DNA from: Clytia hemisphaerica
Taxonomy: Eukaryota > Cnidaria > Hydrozoa > Leptothecata > Clytiidae
NCBI GenBank assembly: GCA_902728285.1
Contig: CACVBU010000508.1
Location: forward strand, 17,926-81,925
Direction: 5' to 3'
DNA: 64,000 nucleotides
The translations under genes were made by a program, and so were the position numbers. The notes under the pieces are model-generated. The model searched no databases, was not told the DNA's origin, and was given only the letters and a program-made list of their open reading frames with translations. Of this stretch, positions 11,601 to 23,400 are shown piece by piece. Every line of letters starts with the position of its first letter. Position 1 is the stretch's first letter.

Positions 11601-14600
11601 TTTTTGAAATGTTTTTCCAGATGTAACCTGATGAAATCGATTAATTGATCAATTGCTTTTAATATTGATCTAATCGATACCTTGACCCTATCAATTTTTA
11701 ATTCATAATATCGATGAAAGAATTTAATCAATATAATTGATAACTGATAACTAGTTGATACAATTGTGCTCACAATGCCAATTATTCATCGTTTTATAAT
11801 TTTTAATCGATATTTAATCAATCAATCAATTATTGTTTATCTTAGACGACTACGTTTTTTGTAAAAAAGACCTGAAATTTTATATATTTGATACAGAAGT
11901 AAAAGCTCAGACGTAAACAACTCAGGGTTCGAATTATAGCTTTGCACTTTGCAAAATGTGAAGTGAATTTTAGATTTAGCAACCAAAAAAGATTTCCTAG
12001 CTCAAAAATACGAAGTAAAAAAATTATAAGACAACACCTATTTCGTTAACCAACACATTTGTTTATCTATTACTTTATCAAAATTGCTGCCTCATAACTT
12101 TCTTCATTCGTTTATCTATTGCTTTATCTACTAGTTACTTCGCAATTTTCTTCATTCATTTATCTATTGCTTTATCAAGTCGCTACCTCACATTTTTCTT
12201 CATTCGTTTATCTATTACTTTATCTACTCTTTACTTTGCGACTTTCTTCATTTGTCTATATCTTGCTTTTTCTACTCGCTACCTCACATTTTTCTTCATT
12301 CGTTTATCTATTGCTTTATCTACTTGTTACTTCGCTACTTTATTCACTCGTTTATCTATTGCTTTATCTACTTGCTACTTCCAAACTTCAGAATACTTTG
12401 CTTTGTCTACCACTCATTTCAAGTCTTACTTTGCTTTTCTCGAGAAATGCATTGAAGATACTTTCGCATTTTCTTCCAAACATTGCAAAATACAAAAAAT
12501 GCTTCGCCAAAAGTGAAAAGATTTCGCCTGTGACGCTCCTTTTTTTACCTTGCTTTGCTAAAAAAATAGCGAAGCTCCTTAAATTTATAATTCGAACCCT
12601 ATGCAGATGCTATCATAGCTTATCTAAACCTTAGACAGAGAGCGGAGGTAATATATGCTAGTTACTTGTTTGATTGACCTTCATTATAAAAGAAAGAAAA
12701 TTGAAGAATTGAAAAATTGGTTACCCATCAGAATCCAACTCGGAGCCCCATTCATATGAGACAGACGATCTAACCACTTGAGCACACAACACCTTGAGAG
12801 TGGCTGGGGAAAGCGTGAACTGATAAGAAAGAAAAAGGAAAGAAAGAAACGATAAAAAAATTAATCCGCTTTGATGTTATTATCGAAAAGAAAGGATCAG
12901 ACATGCCGAAATTCCTTTCGACCTGTCAGCAATCTACTTTTAATAAATAGAAAAACTAGATTGTAAGGAAGATTCTAAAAAAAAATGGCTGTTTTTTTAG
13001 AAGACTACGTTATAAAAGTATTTTTTTTTTACTTTTAATAAATTGAAATACTGTATATTGGAAATCTCAGTCTGATTCATAAAGGTTTATGGTCCTAGAT
13101 AATTATTTCAGATCATAAAAAACTCTAAAGCTGAAAAGCAAATTATAAAGAAGTGTCTGTAGCATTTTACGCCTTCTTGATAGAATCTAAAAAGCTAGGG
13201 TGACTTATTTTAACCATTTTTTATTTGAAAATTTTAATATTTCCATCCCTAAGATCCATCCAAACCAAAAATATATTTTCCCTTTTAAATCTGCTAGATA
13301 ATTAATGCTGTAAAGTTTACAATTTTCTACTTTGTAAAAGTTTCTGCTAACAAAAGTTTGTAGGCCTTGAGTATTATAAAAAATCTATACATTTACCAGC
13401 ATTTACTATGACAAAAACTTCTTATTGAAACTTCTTTAAATCCATTTATGTATCCAGACAAAATTAATTGAACCAATCGAACTAACTGTATTTTTAATCG
13501 AACTTTGTCAAACTCAATCGAACTTTATTTCCGATTAAATGTTCGACTAAATTCGGTGTCAAACTTTAATCAAATACTCACAAATTATTCAAAAGATGAG
13601 TTTGATTAAAAAAATCAAACTTAATCAAACTTTCTTATAAAAAAGACTTTAATACCGGGTGCGCCACAAAAAAGTTTCTCTCTTTAAAACTTATTTTCTT
13701 GAAATCTAAAATTTTTAAAAGAACCATTCCTATTTCATTGGAAAGAAGAAAGATAAACTTAAAATTTGATGGGTCATTTATTAAATTCGATTCATTAGAT
13801 CAAAAGTTATGCTCAATTGAATAAAAGAATTACTTTCGGAAAGTGCTCAAAAACGTTAAAAACCGACCTATCAAATTAAACAGAAGCATAATTACATGAT
13901 ACATCAGTATTTTCGTTTCAGTCATTAAAAATGATAATTAGCTGTCTAAATGACCTCTTCTTATTTAAAGGAAGGTTGAATTTCAATGAAAGGAAGAAAA
14001 TTCTTCGAAAAAGGCCAACAAATCTGGTAAAATTCATAAAAATACATCAAATATGGGTTTCGAGGTAGATCCAGCCTTACATAGACTTTATCCAGTCTAG
14101 AACCAAAAATCTGAGAAAAATTTCGGTAAATTTAAATTAAATTGATTTTGATGAAGATTTTAAACCCTTTTGACCCTTCAGTTTCAAAATTTATGTGTTT
14201 AGTTACTGAAAAATGCTCTTAATCATGTAAAGGCTATTGCGATTGCCAATTTAAAGTAAAAATTTGATAGGTCGATTTCAAACGTTTTCGAGCACATTCT
14301 GAAATTAACTTTTTTATTCAATTGAGCATAACTTTTGATTTAATGAATCGAATTTAATAAATGACCCATCAAATTTTAAGTTTATCTTTCTTCTTTTCAA
14401 TGAAATAGGAATGGTTCTTTTAAAGTTTTTAGATTTCAAGAAAATTAGTTTTAAAGAGAGAAACTTTTTTGTGGCGCACCCGGTAGTTCGAGTTGTTTGA
14501 TTTAATCATACTTAATCAAAATTTGTCGAGTTTATAATCAAACAATAATTTTAGAAACCCTTCCAGGCCTCTGTGAGCGGGCACAAAGATAGATGATGGG

Positions 14601-16893
14601 AGTTTTGATTGATCTTTCAAATAAGATTACGTATTTTTCAAAATTTGTTTGTTACTTAATGATTTTAGTTATTTTCACTTATATCACATCATAGAAACAT
14701 TAATTGTACATTTATTTATAGAACTCAACGAAAATGCTTCGGAGAGTAAAAAAACAAAGCACGGATTTCCTTCCAATTTGCCATTTCTTGATTTCGAACT
14801 TTAGTGGAACTTCTGTCAAAGCTATTGAACATATTATTTCTTGTGGTAGAACTTTGTGGAACGGAACTTTCGACAAATTTGTTGTACTAACGAACATTGT
14901 CAAACTTTTTTTGTCGTCAAACTTTGTTGAACGGAGTCTTTTGTCAAATTTGTCAAACATTTTTTCTTGTTGTCAAACATTTTCAAACTTAATACGTTTT
15001 GTCGAACTCGATCAAATACTCACAATTTGTGCAAGTGTTGAATAGTTCAATTAAATAATCTACAGTAATTGAACTTTTGTCAGTCGATTAAGTTTGACAA
15101 AGTGCGATTAGTTCGGTAATCAAACTGTTTGATTAATTACGTATGGATGTATGGATGAAAACAGCAAAACAATTTGTGTTTATTTCTGTTGTGTCAATTA
15201 CAAGGCCCCAGCAGTTAACATATTTTATGATATGGGACTTTTTTCCTTTCATTTTTTCCATTTTGGGGTTTGGTGTAAAGACTTTTGGTCTATGAAAATA
15301 TGAGGCTTGATGCAATAGTTTTAGGGCTATTTTTGTGCGTTTTAGTGCTCTTCATGAGAACAATATTGTGTTGTAACAGTGTTACAAGAGGTGCCGTTGT
15401 GGACCTCAATTACATAACTGAAAATGACTTGAGTAGTTCTATACATATAAAAATAAAGATTTACTTTAATCGTAGAAATTTTAGCGAGACTAATTTTAAC
15501 GTTTTGGCGAGTTTTACCTATTTTCGCTAAAATAAATCTCGCTAAAACACGCCGAATCACCAGATCGCTAAAATTTATCCGCGCAAAATTTCTGGTTGTA
15601 TTGCCCTGATACATTTTTATCAATAGGAAGGGTTTCAGTGCAAAGAAATGCTAGAAAACGAAAGCAATCAGTAATGTAATACGAGTATTCGCTAAAATTT
15701 ATCCACGCAAAATTTTTTGAAATCGTGATTCGCTAAAATAAATAAAAAAAAAATCAAGATTTTCCTGACTCGCTAATATACGCTAAAATAAGTCTCGCTT
15801 TCTACAATTAAAGTAATCATTTTCATCAAAATAAAAAAATTGGATAAAAATGATTAACAATTTATTAAAATCATAATTACTGTATATACAATTAATTACT
15901 TAACTATACTGTAACCAGGTACTTTCTGGTGAGAGGAGTACTAAACCATTAGAATTCTAAATTTAGTGAGAACTTACCAAAAGGGAAAAAATTTCTTCAG
16001 AACAAATTTTCACCAAATTTAATTTCCTGGCTTTTTGACAAATTCTTGAAATTAAATTCCGCGAAGAACAAATATTCTCAAGATTTAAAAAATAACCTAT
16101 AAAATTGGTCTTTTTAGCATAAAGAATCCTCTCAACCGAAAAATTAAATTTTGCAATAATTTCTTCCCTTAAGGTACCTTAAGTGGATAAATTTTTGCAA
16201 GCAGGTATTTTCGCAAGACCATTTTATTCAAAAATAATTAAATTTTTGCAGGACTCATTTTTGCAAATCGCCCCCTTTTCAACATTTTCGTAAGGGTTTT
16301 GGCAAAAATACTGGTTCTTAAAATTTTTGAGAGCATTAAATTTCATAAATTTTTGGAAAAATTACTTGCAAAACTTGGGAAATATAATCCTCACAAAAAT
16401 TGATCCACTTGGAGGTATTTTGACATGCAGCAATGTCTTTTATTTTTGGAAAGAACCAATTTTAGAAAATGGCAAGTAGTGTAAATTGGCTCATTTTTTC
16501 TTGAAAATTATAGGCAGACTGCAAACATACACATTTTGTTGAGAATTTTTTTCAAATTAACAAAAATTAGTTCTCACCAAAATCAATTTGGGAGAAATCT
16601 GATGGTGAATTTTTTTGTATCCGAAAAACTTACTTTAAAAGACTAATATGACTTGAATTTATTCCCAAGTGAGATGAAACCTTTCTTAGCCAATAAAATG
16701 GGTGATGATTTTGTCCTGATTTATCAAGAATTGTCAAACGTTGCTCTCACCTTTTCACAGTTGAGCAAGTTTCATTTAACAGGACACCTCGATAGACGAC
16801 ACCTGCTGACCGAAAAGATAGGTGTATAAAGTTTGGGAATATGCCTTCTATAACACAGCTGACTCTACTACCAACTTTGAGTCTATCTTTCAT
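5636..16893 (-). CDS. PWWP2: PWWP domain-containing protein 2 (PWWP2A/2B) homologue
   Basis: Chromatin reader by family: vertebrate PWWP2A/B bind nucleosomes through a C-terminal PWWP domain and link to NuRD-type deacetylase complexes. Two coding exons, 16893-16751 and 8258-5636, join in phase through GTGAGA and a polypyrimidine-AG acceptor, giving about 921 residues. Exon 1 (KVGSRVSCVIEGIFPNFIHL then VVYRGVLLNE) matches the conserved PWWP2 N-terminal motif. The start is supported by an in-frame TGA just upstream. The middle is long, low-complexity and Ser/Thr/Lys-rich, with a charged helical stretch around residues 420-470 and a Ser/Thr run near 660-700. The PWWP domain occupies about residues 825-905 (GDIIWGKVMGYGWWPGKVV), so the signature tetrapeptide reads GWWP. 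The PWWP2-specific tail FEKRFDVKKN...YTKAVVEA is present. The 8.5-kb intron is largely repeats. It is divergent from the GST-fold gene at 17461. A non-coding 5' exon could exist. Confidence 0.88.
9619..9785. repeat. Imperfect palindrome built on GGAAATAT
   Basis: GGAAATATCTTGAAAATATG near 9635 is answered by CATATTTTCAAGATATTTCC near 9760. Several further GGAAATAT/ATATTTCC copies lie between them. Non-coding, inside the PWWP2 intron, probably a small fold-back element. Confidence 0.6.
10918..11389. mobile_element. MITE, TIR CCTTAAGGGAAGAAATTT, TA duplication
   Basis: The left end CCTTAAGGGAAGAAATTTTC and its inverse (GAAATTTTTGC... ending CTTCCCTTAAGG) delimit about 470 bp, with TA on both sides. 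Internally it is crowded with alternating 'CGAAATTAAAT' and 'AATTTCG' words in both orientations. A diverged relative, including CTTCCCTTAAGG, is visible at about 15970-16175. Confidence 0.75.
12054..12390. repeat. Minisatellite, 48-bp unit, about seven copies
   Basis: The word CTTCATTCGTTTATCTATTG recurs at 48-bp spacing (12102, 12150, 12198, 12246, 12294, 12342) with substitutions but almost no indels. Because 48 is a multiple of three, one frame stays open and gives an apparent Leu/Tyr/Ser-rich 171-residue frame (12119-12634). I treat that frame as an artefact of the repeat. It lies in the PWWP2 intron. Confidence 0.85.
13655..14483. mobile_element. Long fold-back mariner-type MITE, TIR CCGGGTGCGCCAC
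   Basis: About 220-bp arms, near-identical and inverted, start at CCGGGTGCGCCACAAAAAAG and end CTTTTTTGTGGCGCACCCGG. TA lies on both flanks (13653-13654, 14484-14485). The loop is about 390 bp. There is no transposase frame. TA duplication and the CCGGGTG terminus are typical of IS630/Tc1/mariner-derived non-autonomous elements. Located in the PWWP2 intron. Confidence 0.85.
15460..15805. repeat. Cluster of CGCTAAAAT words (fold-back-like repeat)
   Basis: CGCTAAAAT or its inverse ATTTTAGCG occurs repeatedly here together with 'ATCCGCGCAAAATTT'. It resembles a degraded inverted-repeat element of the same style as 10918-11389 and 42820-43251. Clear ends are not seen. Confidence 0.5.
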
Positions 16894-17460
16894 TATGGGA
16901 ATGTTTGAATGACAGGCACATCAGCTGGTACTTCTGTATGACCGACTTTGTCTTTGGCGATTTTGAGAGGATTGTGAACGCTGCGCTCTTGCTCAAGTCA
17001 GTCTTTCGAACTTTGATTGACAAGTTTTGATTGACAAGTTTTGATTGACAGATAAAATTGGTTAAAGTCGGTGAAGGGCGTCGATGACGGCGTACATCAA
17101 CGGATATATTTTTGCAAGTTATAAATCTATATTTAAGTATTATTTGCTAAACATCTCTCTGTATTATGAATCAAATTGACTATTTCTTATTATATATGGG
17201 CGCAAAACATCCTTTTTATTCAAATTTTGACTCCAAATCTTGCAAAATATCGAAAATACGAGCAAGATTCACAAGCCGCCAATTCAGAAATTTTCACGCC
17301 CATACCACTTTTGCGGACGCTATAGAGCCAACCCATTACGTCATAAGATAATTTTCGGCAGCCATGTTTGTTTATTTCCAGCCAAGGGAAGCCACACTGC
17401 AGAAGCAAGAGAAATCCTTGCTATTCATTTTGGTTTATTACTCTCAAAATTGAAGTTACA
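16894..17460. promoter_or_regulatory. Probable bidirectional promoter between PWWP2 and the GST-fold gene
   Basis: The 567 bp between two divergent start codons hold no gene. A palindrome-like CRE/ATF word, TTACGTCA, lies at 17336-17343, and GATTGACAAGTTTT is tandemly repeated at 17017-17057. No TATA box is obvious near either start. That both genes are driven from here is inferred from the arrangement only. Confidence 0.5.
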
Positions 17461-20400
17461 ATGGCTAAAGTCTTTGTAAAGCAGGGAGAGATTTCCTCGT
17501 CAGTTACTTGGTTGTATAAAATAATCGTAAGTTTTAAACATTCTTTTGATGAAAAATTCATTTAGCAGTTTAGGCGGATCTTTAAAAATTGTTTGGTTCC
17601 CGTCATTTCGACTTTAAAAAGTGGGTCGGTCTGTCGGTCGGTCGAAAATATTTTTTTGTACATAAATACCATCTTTGTTCATTGAAAGTACCTGCATTGT
17701 GAGAGCCCCATAATCATCACGCAACATCTTGATTTTATTAGAAAGTGATGCTTCGCGAGCGTGGTCTGCTTCCACGAAAGTCCGAATAATGAAATCGGGT
17801 TAAAAAATCGGGAAATCATGGATAAACTGGTTTTTGGTTCACTTTCCGCTGGCGCGCCGCGCTCGCTATTTCGATTTGAAAACTTGTAAACACTGAGCGC
17901 GCAGAGGTTGACAATTAGGAATCCAGAATAAGTGGCAAAAGGGGTCTCCGACTCTCCGACTCTAACTTCAGAGTAAAAATCAGGGTCGGTCGGATGACGG
18001 GAACCAAACAATTTTTAGAGATCCGCCTTAGTTAGCCACACGCACCACTATCACGAGCGACCCTGCCGGCGAACCGGACTCGACGGCACCGGACATAGTG
18101 GATGTCCGGTGTCGGATAAGAATACTTTTTACCACCGGACAACCCCAACACCGGACTTATAGAAGTCTGATGTGTCCGGTGCGCGTTAATTTTTTCCGAC
18201 GCATGTCTGGTGTCAAGAGCTCCCGGCATTTAACACCAGACTTGCCACGTCCGCTCCGTCCGGTGTAGCGAAAGGATACTTTTGACACCAGACAAAAACA
18301 CCGGACTGTACGGTGCGCCGGCAGAGTCATGCACTGGGGGGACTATCTGACAAACGGTCGTGGCTTCTTCATAAAGATGAAAGACAGATCTCGACTTATT
18401 GGTCAGCCCCGGTGACCCTTCAAATCCCTTTCACATTTTTTTTTCCCGGAGGTCGTCGTCAAGACTTTCAAGTTTGATTCCGATTTCGGATTATTTTCGG
18501 AAAACAAGTTATCAGGGAAACTTTGGCGCGAAAAAATATTTTTTCTTGGAAGAGAAAAGAAACACATAACTTCATTAAAATGTTTGCGCATAATAATAAA
18601 AGAACACTATAATTAAAAAGAAGAAAGTGAAAGATGATTTTTTTTGTTTATTCCTCGGTTTATTCAATAAATTGAAAGAAGCTATTGCATTGTAAATAAA
18701 AGTATAAAAGAAAGTTTTTTATGATTGGTATTGAGGTGGAGAGTTTTTGTGTGTAAGAAAGGAACGTCAAAGTGTGGCGTAACATAAACTTAGAATCGTC
18801 ATAACTTTTGATTGAGTTATCGAAACTGGACGGAATTTCCTAAGCAGCTTCCTCAATATAAAATGCCCCTATTCATTCACATTATACTGGGGGGGGACTA
18901 CTAGGTTCAACACGCCATTTAAATCAATCTGAATCAATTGACTATCTTTTTTAAGTGATTAGCTAACCGTGTCCCGGGGGATGCATTTAGGGAAAATTGG
19001 GTACAGGACGTGCCGTTTGTCAGGGTTCCTTTTTGAGGCTCTGAAGAAATCTGACAGGTTCCCAAATTTACTAATTTACGGGTAATTTACTTTTATTTTC
19101 AGGGCGAAAATGGGAAAAATTTTCAATTCCCAATTTTGCCAAAAATTCATAATGCGATTGTAGTCTTTTGAGAGAGATTCTACAAGGCCTTTCAGGGTTT
19201 GTAGTTTCGACTGGTATGAGAGTTTGACGGGTGAAACATGCAGTGAAACGTGCGTAAATTTAAGCCATTTTTTGGCTTAAAAAATGGGTTTTCGCTCAAG
19301 TTCCTCTTATAATTTCGATTTTAAGAGTGCGCTTGTAGTGATTTACTCATGCCAAAAATGAACAAAAGTGACGAAAGCCGCAGTGAACATATTTTAAAGC
19401 GGCAGCCTCGGATACTTTCTCAGAGAATAAAGAACAGGTTTAAGACATTCTAACGAAAAGATTTATGTGAAATTCCAAGGGGATGAAATAATCTATAACA
19501 TCTCTGTCTGCTTTGGACAAATTCAACTTTGTTTTAAACTTTTTTGAAGTTCAACCAAAATGAGCTTTTAAACCTCTTTGGCTTTAACATCGAATTAGGT
19601 TTCTTGATTGTACGTCCTTCTAATCGTTTTAAGCTTATTGGGCTGACCTTCCAGCGCAGCTGGTTTATTTCGTACTTTCCAGTCTCTTGTTCGTAGTTTT
19701 TCTGACTTTCTGGTTCTTTGTGAGTTACCGTCAACTGCTCCAACTTGGGACAAGTGGTTGCAACATGGGACTTGTTGATATCTGACCTGTATTTTCACTT
19801 ACTGTTAAATCTCTTTGACACAGTCAGGACCTCATTTCACTTTATCGATATTACGCAAACGGCAGTGTGCGCTAAATAATCTTGGTTTCGCTTTCGATTT
19901 CAAGCAAAGGTCTTAGCAACAGGGCGCGCGTACATAGCAACGAGGCTGGGTAGAAAAATCTAAACATAGAATTCAAAAAAAATACCGATCATCTCATAGA
20001 GCACTAAAAAATACTCCCTTTCTATGTTTAGTTTGTTCTACCTTGGATTATAACTGAAAATATCTTCAAAAAAACCTTCGTCCGCTATCAGCCGCGCGTT
20101 AATCTTTGCCCGCTTCAATTCTTAGATAATGAATAAGAGATTTAAGAGAGGTGCGCTTAGCTAAGCCGTGCTCGCGGGCGATAAATTTATGTTTACTTAT
20201 CTTGTATATTTTAGTGGTTTTTATCCAATGAAAAGGATGTTGACAAAATATCACGGCGCTGACAAAATATGCACGGCATTGATTATGACATCATTAAATA
20301 TGTCAATGTCGATTCAACGCCCGTTAATAATAATAATTTGTAGATAGTTCTTTTTATCTTGAAATTAGATCAAATTTAATATTTTTTTCCTATCTAGATT

Positions 20401-23400
20401 ATATTAGCGTTAGAATACGGTAAATTTTCACGAAAAATATTTCGCGATGGCGGTACGCCCAATCGCTCCCACGGGAAAGTTCCAATTTTTAATTATCGGG
20501 AAATCGGGGAAACCGGTTCACAACGTGGATAAAAAACGTACGGAATGAAACCTGACAAAAGGTTTTCAACCAGATTTATTCAGATAAAGCTATAAGAGGT
20601 TCATTACTTGTGGATTTTAAAACCTACATAAGCAAAAACAAAAGTTGTTGGGAAGGAAAGAGTAAACGCAAGACAGAAGGTTTGGTTGTGTTGATCAGGT
20701 ATGTTTTTATTCTACCGCCCACCGCCTACCGCCCACCGCCCAATGGGATTAACAAATAGCGAATGTGTAAATTGCCACGCGAGTGACGTCAAACGCTCCA
20801 TCATTTTGCCACTAATTTGGTCTTCTTCGTTCCAGACACTTGCGCGTGTTCCACTACGGATTTTTGTCATATTTCGATTTAAAAGCCTACTCGGTGCGAA
20901 AGGGAAATCGTGTATTTTTTAATACGCGGTTCATTAAACTCAAATCAAATGACTTTGGAGGTTCGGTGAAATGGTTGTGGAATGGCTGTCCCATGTTGCG
21001 TCAGATAGTCCCAAGTTGGAGCAGTTGACGGTATTTTCTACCGTGAGATTGGGTAACTTGCATCAGTGGAGGCTAACATGCATAGCCCTCAAATGAAAGA
21101 CCTGGCTGGTCATTAAAATACAAAGTTAAATCAAAACAAAAATCGTAGAGTAGAGCTGCGAGCGGAGCTGCGTAGTTGTATTTTAATGACTAGCCAGGTC
21201 TTTTATTTGAGGGCTATGCATGTTAGCCTCCACTGATGCAAGTTACCCAATCTCACGGTATGTTTTCTAACTTTTACTGAATGACTTACCTACAGATTGC
21301 CACCGGTGGGATTCGAACCCACTAAATGCAAAGTTCCAATGTCTTGAAACCCATTGCCTTATCCACTGGGCCACGGATCCATGCCAGGAAAGTGTTTCTG
21401 ACGGCTATATCACAAGTGTTACGCGTAAGCCAAATCGCGTATTACAAACAACCTCTAAATTGCCGAGTACAGGAGAAAAAAAAATCGAAATTCAAAATGG
21501 CGGCCAAGCCCACGATGATAACTATCAAAAATCTTCGTTTTTCATTCAGCTATTGCAGCTCAATAAATCAATGAAATAATTTGAAATAAAAAGTAATCAA
21601 ACCTTGAACCTTTCATGAATCCAAATAAATAAAAGTATTCATCTAAAGTGAAGATTACATTTCAAAATAAAACGATTTCCAAACCAACCTAAAGTCAGTG
21701 TCTGCCAACTAAAAACTTCTCTGCGGGGGTCACTGACAAGGAGTTACGACTTCAGACTTTAGATTCCAATTCTTGTATAGGCTGCAACTACACTGCCAAA
21801 TGATCTGTATTACAAAGACTTCCAAATGGGTCCATAAGTTAAGAAAATGAGATTATCTTATAGCACGGGGGTTCTGTTTTTAAAAACAAACTTCAAAATA
21901 AAATTGTTAATGAGCTTGTTACTTAAAATATCACTTACTTACATAATTCATTTATGATATAACACCCCTTTCTTAAATAAATGGCCTCTTAAAGTCTTTT
22001 ATGTTTGCCGCAAGAAGGAAGAAATATTTAATTTGACCCCCGGTTTTTTCTCTCGTTTTCTAGCTATTTCTCGCGTGTTAGTGTAGACACAACTTTAATC
22101 CGGGGAAATGAAGCATTTTCATTGGTCTAAAATCACAGATGGTCACGTGACCAGAATTTTTATCCAGGGAAATGCCGTGGCCGCAATGTTTTGCTTTGGT
22201 GAGATTGACCATTTTGTTGTTTAGATTTGAGCGGGCGAAATTTCTGTACAAACCAAAATATGGCTTCGTTGGAATACCGGTTGAAACACTTGTGCTATTT
22301 ATATTGTACAAACTGCAGACCAGACTGTATTAAGAGAAAATCACAAAAGAGTGCTTGTTTCGAGCTCCAGCTCTAACCCTAACTGATAATAACCCAATTC
22401 CTAGCCAATCTGATACGTAACCACACCCAAACCACACCCATACCCAACCCTACCAGGTCGCCTGCAGGTCCTGACATTATTCCCGCATGCCGGATCCGAA
22501 AAATATATACATGTCTTTCGTCTTTATGAAGAAGCCTTCGCCCTGACAAACATGGGATGGCAATTCCGCCACCATTTCACTGAACCTCCAAAGTCATTCA
22601 ATTAACATAACCACACATTATAGCAGTATAGCCCTAATTGCTCATATAAAAGTTTACGGGAAACCGTACAATGAAGTCGGGTAACTTGCATCAGTGGAGG
22701 CTAACATGCATAACCCTCACTTAAATGAATGACCTGGCCGGTCATTAAAATACAAAGTTATATAAGAATAAAAATGATAGAGTACAGCTGCTAACAAAGC
22801 TGCATACTCATTTGTTTTGAAATTTTATTTGCTGCTTTGATCAAATTGGTCAGTCGTTTGATGATGATATATGGCTATGCAAGTTTCCCTCCACGGATTT
22901 AAGTTACCCGACTTCACAATATATTTGGACACTTTGTGTACTCAATGCTCATGCAAGCACTTACGCTAAAGTCCCGCAAGAGCAGGACAAAAATCAGTTT
23001 TTTGAGATTTTCAAAAACTGTCACATACCGTGAGATCAGGTAACTTGTATCAGTGGAGGCTAACATGTATTGCCCTCAAATGAATGACCTGGCTGGTCAT
23101 TAAAATACAAAGTTAAATCAAAACAAAAATGGTAGATTAGAACTGCGAGCGGATCTGCGTAGTTAATTTGTTTTTAAATTTTGCTGCTTTGGTTGGTCAG
23201 TTATGGCTATGCAAGTCAGCCTCCACTGATGCAAGTTACCCGACTTCACGGTAGAAGCTCTTTCAAATTCAGTCTGTGACAGTCTATGCTTAAATTCCCT
23301 ATCAAGATTACGGGATTTGGAGTGCAGGCCAATTTAAATTTCATTTCTCATGTGACCCTCCTAATTCTCCTAATTCTATCAGTGCTGATCAGTGTACTAT

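Noticed and set aside
12119-12634. 171-codon open frame rich in Leu, Tyr and Ser
   Set aside because: Produced by the 48-bp minisatellite; no family resemblance, no splice context.
12727-12795. tRNA-like stretch on the minus strand (GTGGTTAGATCG and GAGTTGGATTC words)
   Set aside because: The B box is poor and no acceptor or anticodon stem pairs. At best a decayed tRNA-derived repeat.
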